Notes under the pieces: generated by a model
What the model was told of the DNA's origin: nothing
What the model saw: only the letters and a program-made list of their open reading frames with translations
Databases searched by the model: none
Program-made: the position numbers and the translations under genes
From: Extensimonas vulgaris
GTDB taxonomy: Bacteria; Pseudomonadota; Gammaproteobacteria; Burkholderiales; Burkholderiaceae_C
Reading direction: 5' to 3'
NCBI RefSeq assembly: GCF_003337425.1
Contig: NZ_QPJU01000002.1
Coordinates: forward strand, 372,001-436,000
Length of the DNA: 64,000 bases
Part shown: positions 59,844-64,000 of the stretch, piece by piece
Layout of the letters: the number at the start of each line of letters is the position of its first letter
Numbering within the stretch: position 1 is the first letter of the stretch

Positions 59844-60007
59844 AGGGCTGACTTCGTTTGGTAGGTGAGAGAGCAATACCCGTGCCGGGTGCGTATGGTC
59901 TATGGCCCGGGACGTCTGCACCGCTCGCAACCTCGTTTCTCTCATGGCTGGCGCACCATGTCAGGGCATTGCACTCCGCTGGCGCAGGATGCAGCGAGGC
60001 ATTCGGC

Positions 60008-61636
60008 TCAGCCCTGGGCCAGCCGTGCATAGAGGCCGCCCAGCAGGCGCGGCAGCTGGGTCGGCGAGGGCAGCACCCGCTGGCGGCGCGACCCGAAGAT
60101 GCGCCGGGCATAAACGGCGGCCCCGGGGTCGACTGCCACCCCCCAGACCTGCAGTCCCAGCCGGGTGGCAGCCAAGGCCGCAGCGCGCGCATCCTCCACC
60201 AGATAGCGGACGTCGTGCACGTCGATATCGGCCGGCTCACCGTCGGTGAGCACGACCAGGGCGCGCAGTTCGGCGTGTTCGGCCTGCAGGCGCCGCGCCG
60301 CGTGGCGCAAGGCAGTCCCCAGGCGGGTCGAGTACCGGGCCGAAGCAGCGCGTACCCGTTGCAGTGCCTGCGCATCCAGGGGTTCGTCGAAGTCGAGCAG
60401 CGGGTGGTAGTGCACGCGTGCCCGTGTGTCCGAGCAGAAGCCATCGATGGCCACACGGTCGCCATTGGCGCGTGCCGTGCTGGCCAGCCGCAGGGCGGCT
60501 TCCTGCTCCAGTTCGAGCAAGGACGGGGTGTCGGGCTGGGTCCGCTCAGCTGTGGACAGAGAGAGGTCGAGCAGCACCAGCATGCTGATGCGGCGCGGGG
60601 CGGGCACCGCGCGCAGGTAGAGCCGGCCGTCCGAGGGCTGGCCTAGGTGGTGGCGGACCTGTGCGTCCACGGCGGCATCGAGATCGATGGCCTCGCCCTC
60701 GCGCTGGTGCCGTAGGCGCAGGCTGCGGTCGAGCCGGCGCCAAGCCAGGGGAGCTGGCAGGCGCGGCGTCGGGCCATCCGGTTCGCGCGGGGTAGGCACC
60801 GCGGCGGTGTATTCGTGGACCGTGCACCAGTCGCGGCGTTGGATTCTGTGGCGGTAATCCCACTCCGGATAGCTGTAGAGCAACTCGGCCAGCTGCGCGG
60901 CCGGCGGCGCCGCGTCATCGGCGGCTGGACTACCGGGCTTTGTCGGCTGCTGCACGGTCATGGGGTTGCCGTCGGCGTCAGGGGAGGTGCCGTAGTCCCA
61001 AAGGTAGCTGTTGTCGTCGCGGTAGGGCGCAGGCACAGCGAACTGGCGCGAGTTGAACTGCACCCGCATCTGGCCCAGGTCGTTGCTCAGCACCGAGGCC
61101 ACGCGGCGGAAGGCGGCGGTGTCGTGAAGGCCGTGCATGCGTCGTGCTTTGGCGAACAGTGTGCGCCCTTTGCCCACCCAGTGATTGCCATCGCGGTAGT
61201 CGTCGTCGAGCAGGGCCAGACTCAGGCGCGAGAGCAGGGCCATGCAGGACAGACCATGCGGCTCCACACTGGCCTGCAGCGCGGCCAAGAACCAAGCACC
61301 CACCCCGGGTAGCTCCTGCATCAGCAACTGCTCCGCGCGCGCGTCCTCGATGGCCGAGATCACGGCCAAGGCCATGGGCTTGAGCGTGCCCGAGGGCTGC
61401 GCCGTCGGTGAATACAGCAGATGCGCGGCCGCGTGCGCTACGGCCGCGCGACGCTGTTCCGCGTCCAGACTCTCAGGCAGCAGCAGGTGGGTGGCGCTGA
61501 GGATGGGCCGCGCCGGTGGCGCGTCGGATGGCTGATGTGGCAGAGGTTGCACGTGCAGGCCCCGCGCGCTCAGCGCCTGCAACAGGGCCGCTGCGCCGGC
61601 GTAGGGGTCAGGCAAAGCTGGCATCGACCAGGGCAC
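60008..61636 (-). CDS. VWA-domain protein of the CbbO/NorD type
   Basis: This is the partner of MoxR-type AAA+ ATPases, expected to bind the client enzyme. The 542-residue protein has a helical N-terminal half and a C-terminal von Willebrand A domain. The metal site is visible as VLLDLSLSTAE (DxSxS, near residue 355) with a later VVLTDGEPADIDVHD. Its start overlaps the AAA+ gene by 29 bases; MPALPDPYAG at 61624 is an alternative. CbbO partners Rubisco and NorD nitric-oxide reductase, but neither is nearby; the neighbours are amidase and urease. Confidence 0.85.
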   Translation of the reverse strand: MPWSMPALPDPYAGAAALLQALSARGLHVQPLPHQPSDAPPARPILSATHLLLPESLDAEQRRAAVAHAAAHLLYSPTAQPSGTLKPMALAVISAIEDARAEQLLMQELPGVGAWFLAALQASVEPHGLSCMALLSRLSLALLDDDYRDGNHWVGKGRTLFAKARRMHGLHDTAAFRRVASVLSNDLGQMRVQFNSRQFAVPAPYRDDNSYLWDYGTSPDADGNPMTVQQPTKPGSPAADDAAPPAAQLAELLYSYPEWDYRHRIQRRDWCTVHEYTAAVPTPREPDGPTPRLPAPLAWRRLDRSLRLRHQREGEAIDLDAAVDAQVRHHLGQPSDGRLYLRAVPAPRRISMLVLLDLSLSTAERTQPDTPSLLELEQEAALRLASTARANGDRVAIDGFCSDTRARVHYHPLLDFDEPLDAQALQRVRAASARYSTRLGTALRHAARRLQAEHAELRALVVLTDGEPADIDVHDVRYLVEDARAAALAATRLGLQVWGVAVDPGAAVYARRIFGSRRQRVLPSPTQLPRLLGGLYARLAQG

Positions 61637-62432
61637 GTAGGGCGCCGGCCAAGTCGTGGTCGTCGGTCAGCGCCTGGGTCATTGTCATGTCGCAGCTGTC
61701 GCGCGGATCGACGCCGTCGCGCATGAGCTGGCCCGCATAGATCAGCATGCGCGTGGAGACGCCTTCGTCCAGTCCCTGCTGGCGCAGCTCGCGCGTGCGC
61801 CGGGCTAGGCGGACCAGTCGCGCGGCCAGCTCGGTTGTGATGCTGGCCTCGTGCGCCACGATCTCGGTCTCGACTTCCTGGGGCGGGTAGTCGAAGGCCA
61901 GGGCGGCGAAGCGCTGGCGGGTGGAGGGCTTGAGGTCCTTGGCGCTGCTCTGGTAGCCCGGGTTGTAGGAGACGATGAGCTGGAAGTCGGGGTGGGCGTG
62001 GACCAGTTCACCCTTCTTGTCGAGCGGCAGCATGCGTCGTGCATCGGTCAACGGGTGGATCACCACCGTGGTGTCCTGCCGAGCCTCGACCACTTCGTCG
62101 AGATAACAGATGGCGCCATGTCGCACGGCCAGGGTCAGCGGTCCGTCGTGCCAGCGTGTGCCGTCGGTGTCGAGCAGGTAGCGGCCGACCAGGTCGGCCG
62201 CTGTCATATCTTCATTGCAGGCCAGGGTGACGAGCGGGCGGCCCAGCTTCCAGGCCATGTACTCGACAAAGCGCGTCTTGCCGCAACCCGTGGGGCCCTT
62301 GAGCAGCAGGGGAAGGCGGTGGCGCCAGGCGTGTTCGTACAGCGCGACTTCGCGCGCACTCGGCCGGTAATAGGGCTGCTCGGCGATGCGGTAGGCGGCC
62401 AGCGGATCGGCGGGCGTTTCGGAAAGGTTCAC
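61608..62432 (-). CDS. MoxR-type AAA+ ATPase of the CbbQ/NorQ family
   Basis: This ATPase remodels or activates a client enzyme together with a VWA protein. The 274-residue model has Walker A LKGPTGCGKTRFVEYMA near residues 44-60, RPLVTLACNEDMTAADLVGRYLL, Walker B AICYLDEVVEARQDTT and sensor-type SYNPGYQ. The start is given as GTG at 62432 (VNLSETPADPL), which matches the family length near 270; a longer frame exists upstream. It lies 66 bases after amiE and is coupled to the VWA gene. Confidence 0.9.
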   Translation of the reverse strand: MNLSETPADPLAAYRIAEQPYYRPSAREVALYEHAWRHRLPLLLKGPTGCGKTRFVEYMAWKLGRPLVTLACNEDMTAADLVGRYLLDTDGTRWHDGPLTLAVRHGAICYLDEVVEARQDTTVVIHPLTDARRMLPLDKKGELVHAHPDFQLIVSYNPGYQSSAKDLKPSTRQRFAALAFDYPPQEVETEIVAHEASITTELAARLVRLARRTRELRQQGLDEGVSTRMLIYAGQLMRDGVDPRDSCDMTMTQALTDDHDLAGALRALVDASFA

Positions 62433-62497
62433 GTCGGACAGAGTTGCAGAGGAAAAAATGCGTGCAGGGACGCAAGGCCTCCGGCACGCGCGCCGCG

Positions 62498-63535
62498 TCA
62501 GCGGTGGGTTGCGGGGGTGTTGGGAATGCCCTCGATCGGACACTCCGGCACACCCACGGTGTCACGTGTGATGGCCTCGACCTGCTTGCGCGTGCCCTCC
62601 GGGTCGTTGATCCACTTGCCGTAGAACTCGTAGGGGCAGGTGGCGACGCCGGTGGCTTCCTCGCCCGAGTTGATCTTGCCGGTGTAGCCGCGGTGCAGCA
62701 GCTTGAACAGGTGGTTCTCGCTCTGGCCGTTCTTGCGGAAATCGCGGATCAGGCTCTTGGACAGCGCTGCGTACTGCACGCCCATTTCCTCCTCGCCGCA
62801 TTCGCCCAACGTGCGGCCGTCGAAGCCGATCAGGGCGCTGTGGCCGAAGTATGAATAGACACCGTCGAAGCCGGTGGCGTTGGCCACGGCCACGTAGCTG
62901 TTGTTGGCCCAGGCCATGGCCTTGGCCATGAGCACCTGCTGGTCCTTGGCCGGGTACATATAGCCTTGGCAGCGCACGATGAGCTCGGCGCCCTTCATGG
63001 CGCAGTCGCGCCATATCTCGGGGTAGTTGCCGTCGTCGCAGATGATCAGGCTGATCTTCAGGCCCTTGGGACCTTCGGACACATAGGTGCAGTAGCCTGG
63101 GTACCAACCTTCGATCGGCACCCAAGGCATGATCTTGCGGTACTTCTGCACGATCTCACCCTGGTCGTTCATGAGGATCAGGGTGTTGTAGGGCGCCTTG
63201 TTGGGGTGCTCCTCATGGCGCTCGCCGGTAAGTGAGAACACGCCCCAGACCTTGGCCTTGCGGCAGGCCTCGGCAAAGATGGCGGTCTCCTCGCCCGGCA
63301 CTGCGGCGGCGGTGTCGTACATTTCCTTGGCGTCGTACATGATGCCGTGGGTGCTGTACTCGGGGAAGACCACCAGGTCCATGCCGGGCAGGCCCTGCTT
63401 CATTCCGATCACCATGTCGGCGATCTTGCGCGCGTTGTCCAGCACTTCGGCTTTCGTGTGCAGACGCGGCATCTTGTAGTTGACGACCGCCACGCCGACG
63501 GTGTCGTTGCTGCTCGAAATATCTCCGTGAATCAT
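62498..63535 (-). CDS. amiE: Aliphatic amidase
   Basis: AmiE hydrolyses short aliphatic amides (acetamide, propionamide, acrylamide) to the acid and ammonia. The 345-residue nitrilase-superfamily protein has the triad at the positions known for AmiE: Glu59 ([10 protein letters not shown]), Lys134 (YRKIMPWVP) and Cys166 ([10 protein letters not shown]). It closely resembles the Pseudomonas aeruginosa/Rhodococcus type in length and motifs. AGGAG precedes the ATG. Formamidase AmiF is a close relative but is less likely from the overall sequence. Confidence 0.95.
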   Translation of the reverse strand: MIHGDISSSNDTVGVAVVNYKMPRLHTKAEVLDNARKIADMVIGMKQGLPGMDLVVFPEYSTHGIMYDAKEMYDTAAAVPGEETAIFAEACRKAKVWGVFSLTGERHEEHPNKAPYNTLILMNDQGEIVQKYRKIMPWVPIEGWYPGYCTYVSEGPKGLKISLIICDDGNYPEIWRDCAMKGAELIVRCQGYMYPAKDQQVLMAKAMAWANNSYVAVANATGFDGVYSYFGHSALIGFDGRTLGECGEEEMGVQYAALSKSLIRDFRKNGQSENHLFKLLHRGYTGKINSGEEATGVATCPYEFYGKWINDPEGTRKQVEAITRDTVGVPECPIEGIPNTPATHR

Positions 63536-63700
63536 GATTGCTTACTCCTGTGCATTCAATTTCTGGCTTTAGACACAAGTTGTTAGCCAACGACAGTCCA
63601 GCCGGGAAAAGCCGTGGAACCGGCAGTTTCGGACCATTGGCTTTGCCCCCTGCAAGGGGATGGCGCAGCGACACGTAGGGCGCGCAGCCTCGGGGTGAAC

Positions 63701-64000
63701 TCAATGACTAATCATCCAGGGGCGCTTGGACGGAAAGGTCTTGGCGCCGCTGGGGACGGTGACGGTGGCGCCGCGCTTGCTGCCGGTCGAGCAACAACCA
63801 CACCCCGCCGGATGCTTGAGCCGCCCGTACGATCCATCCCGCGAGGAGCCCGGCGCGTGCGACGCCCTCTCGTTGGTCTCGTGCGCGCGGCGCGTATGGT
63901 TGCTCAGGCAGGCCAGGCGGGGCGCGGCAACGAACACGCGGGGCGCGTTGGCACCGCAGTCGGGGCAGGCGCAGGGCTCGTCGCGCCGTGCCAGACTGCG
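63701..64000 (-). CDS. FmdB-type zinc-ribbon protein, N-terminus cut by window edge
   Basis: This small putative regulatory zinc-ribbon protein belongs to the FmdB family. 99 codons are visible without the start. CACPDCGANAPRVFVAAP is the second Cys pair of the ribbon. RRAHETNERASHAP and the Cys-rich GCGCC, then GAKTFPSKRPWMISH at the end, match the FmdB relatives that accompany amidase and formamidase genes. It lies 165 bases upstream of amiE on the same strand, which holds no other gene and should contain the amiE promoter; no clear hexamers were found. Confidence 0.85.
   Translation of the reverse strand, partial: RSLARRDEPCACPDCGANAPRVFVAAPRLACLSNHTRRAHETNERASHAPGSSRDGSYGRLKHPAGCGCCSTGSKRGATVTVPSGAKTFPSKRPWMISH

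Overview
The window is GC-rich chromosomal DNA from a betaproteobacterium, most likely of the Burkholderiales/Comamonadaceae type. This is inferred from protein character, from conserved gene blocks (hpf-ptsN-hprK, fur/bamE, leuS-lptE-holA, recA-recX, gatC-gatA-gatB, mreBCD-mrdA, ftsY with two M16 peptidases, rsmD, coaD, and the urease cluster), and from a short dispersed repeat that recurs between genes. No rRNA or tRNA gene, CRISPR array, prophage or intact transposase was seen.

Layout. 1-5 kb: partial purC, then hpf, ptsN, hprK, fur facing bamE, and dapB. 5-13 kb: an ExbB/ExbD proton-channel pair, leuS, lptE, holA, a MarR regulator, recA and recX. 13-21 kb: flagellar genes, with flgB-C-D-E-F-G-H on the minus strand and flgA, flgM and flgN on the plus strand. 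21-31 kb: a SirB1-like gene, murJ, rpsT, a nitronate monooxygenase-like oxidoreductase, an uncharacterised gene, mpl, an MBL-fold hydrolase, a stand-alone GspE/PilB-type ATPase and xth. 31-36 kb: pyrE, a DUF4124-like protein, gatB, gatA and gatC. 36-41 kb: the rod-shape operon mreB-C-D-mrdA and an EamA exporter. 41-49 kb: cyaY, lptM, coaD, rsmD, two M16 peptidases, ftsY, ilvE and a small zinc-finger protein. 49-53 kb: surface-glycan genes (O-antigen-ligase-like, GT4, capsule-type glycosyltransferase), then dnaA. 54-60 kb: a minus-strand urease cluster (ureA, small membrane protein, ureB, ureC, ureE, ureF, ureG). An AbrB/Doc toxin-antitoxin pair is inserted antiparallel between ureC and ureE, and ureD is absent. 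60-64 kb: an aliphatic amidase (amiE) with an FmdB-type zinc-ribbon gene upstream and a CbbQ/CbbO-type AAA+/VWA pair downstream. These lie on the same strand as urease and run into it.

Functional themes. The right-hand 10 kb looks like a nitrogen-scavenging island in which amidase and urease both release ammonia. The AAA+/VWA pair may remodel or activate one of these enzymes. Short repeats are the other strong theme. A ~55-bp dispersed repeat occurs about nine times. Two copies are read in the same frame as the signal peptides of two unrelated exported proteins, one lies inside leuS, one forms the C-terminus of RsmD and one supplies the stop codon of mpl. A separate 161-bp inverted-repeat element is present in two nearly identical copies plus a remnant. 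One copy encodes the C-terminus of the MarR regulator, and the remnant lies at the unusual dnaA/ureG junction. A third, 162-bp palindrome separates lptE from holA.
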